DNA of 64,000 nt from Bombyx mori (Eukaryota > Arthropoda > Insecta > Lepidoptera > Bombycidae), in assembly GCF_030269925.1 (NCBI RefSeq), contig NC_085107.1, forward strand, positions 7,502,001-7,566,000, in the 5' to 3' direction. Shown here in pieces: positions 63,687 through 64,000 of the stretch (the stretch's first letter is position 1; each line of letters opens with the position of its first letter). The notes under the pieces were generated by a model. It worked only from the letters and a program-made list of their open reading frames with translations. It was not told where the DNA came from and ran no database searches. A program made the position numbers and the translations under genes.

Positions 63687-64000
63687 GTAAGTTATATCTT
63701 ATGCTATCTATCTATATGCTAAAGCGATTTGATTATGTTTTTTGTAGTTTCACGAAATGCTTAGACGAGATGGGCACATCTTGCGTTGAATTAATTACTT
63801 ACCGTAACTCACCTCACCTAACATCGTATACGAAGTCTTAATTGAGTTACCGTTATTGCCGAAAAGATAGGGGATGATACATACTAATGCGGACTCACAA
63901 TATCGTCTTCTCGCATTAAAACTGTATAATCTCAAAACTTACTAATGTTACAGGAGAGTGTTTTAAAGGTTCAAAACATGTGATATTTTTAATATTAATC
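63687..64000. other. First intron of the hydroxylase gene
   Basis: Starts with gtaagt at 63687 and runs beyond the window; no further exon is seen. Confidence 0.6.

Overview
The window is nuclear DNA from a moth, almost certainly the silkworm Bombyx mori or a very close relative. The clearest species clue is at least fourteen full or partial copies of the tRNA-headed SINE that I recognise as Bm1. R1-, CR1-, Jockey- and RTE-type LINE fragments, Helitron-like elements ending in CTAGT and short inverted-repeat elements accompany them. Genes are intron-rich with consensus GT-AG sites and sit in AT-rich DNA. Assignments rest on reading the sequence and recalled family knowledge; no search was run.

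Three host genes are supported. (1) Plus strand, 19359-24691: nine exons of an RDL-type GABA-gated chloride channel subunit, complete except for the signal-peptide exon. The pore position famous for dieldrin resistance is Ser, and a decayed second copy of exon 3 lies just downstream of the working one. (2) Minus strand, 56226-46713: all eight coding exons (445 residues) of a JIP1/Aplip1 scaffold protein with an SH3 domain, a PTB domain and a C-terminal kinesin-light-chain-type tail. (3) Plus strand, 63417-63686 and beyond the window: first coding exon of an aromatic amino acid hydroxylase, best matched to tryptophan hydroxylase, with a TATA promoter. All three families act in the nervous system (inhibitory transmission, axonal transport, serotonin synthesis). 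They are separate transcription units; nothing here shows co-regulation.

Layout. 1-9 kb: AT-rich DNA with SINE and LINE debris. 9.1-9.9 kb: GC-rich, frameshifted R1-type LINE tail. 11.47-15.2 kb: apparently full-length CR1-type LINE with an intact 967-codon frame and a very long poly(A) tail. 19.3-24.7 kb: Rdl. 24.7-33.8 kb: AT-rich DNA without recognised genes, probably beginning with the Rdl 3' UTR. 33.8-37.35 kb: Jockey-type LINE with intact ORF2, a 5'-truncated ORF1 and a 10-bp target duplication. 37.4-43.3 kb: repeat cluster with a Harbinger-like MITE inside a duplicated ~150-bp block and a CR1 fragment nested in Bm1. 43.3-46.7 kb: AT-rich, possibly the JIP1 3' UTR, with a 22-bp minisatellite. 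46.7-56.2 kb: JIP1, whose introns hold a hAT element with an 8-bp target duplication and an inverted-repeat element that encloses a piece of CR1. 57-62.5 kb: two abutting Helitron-like elements, a Jockey fragment nested in Bm1, and an RTE tail. 63.2 kb to the end: promoter and first coding exon of the hydroxylase.
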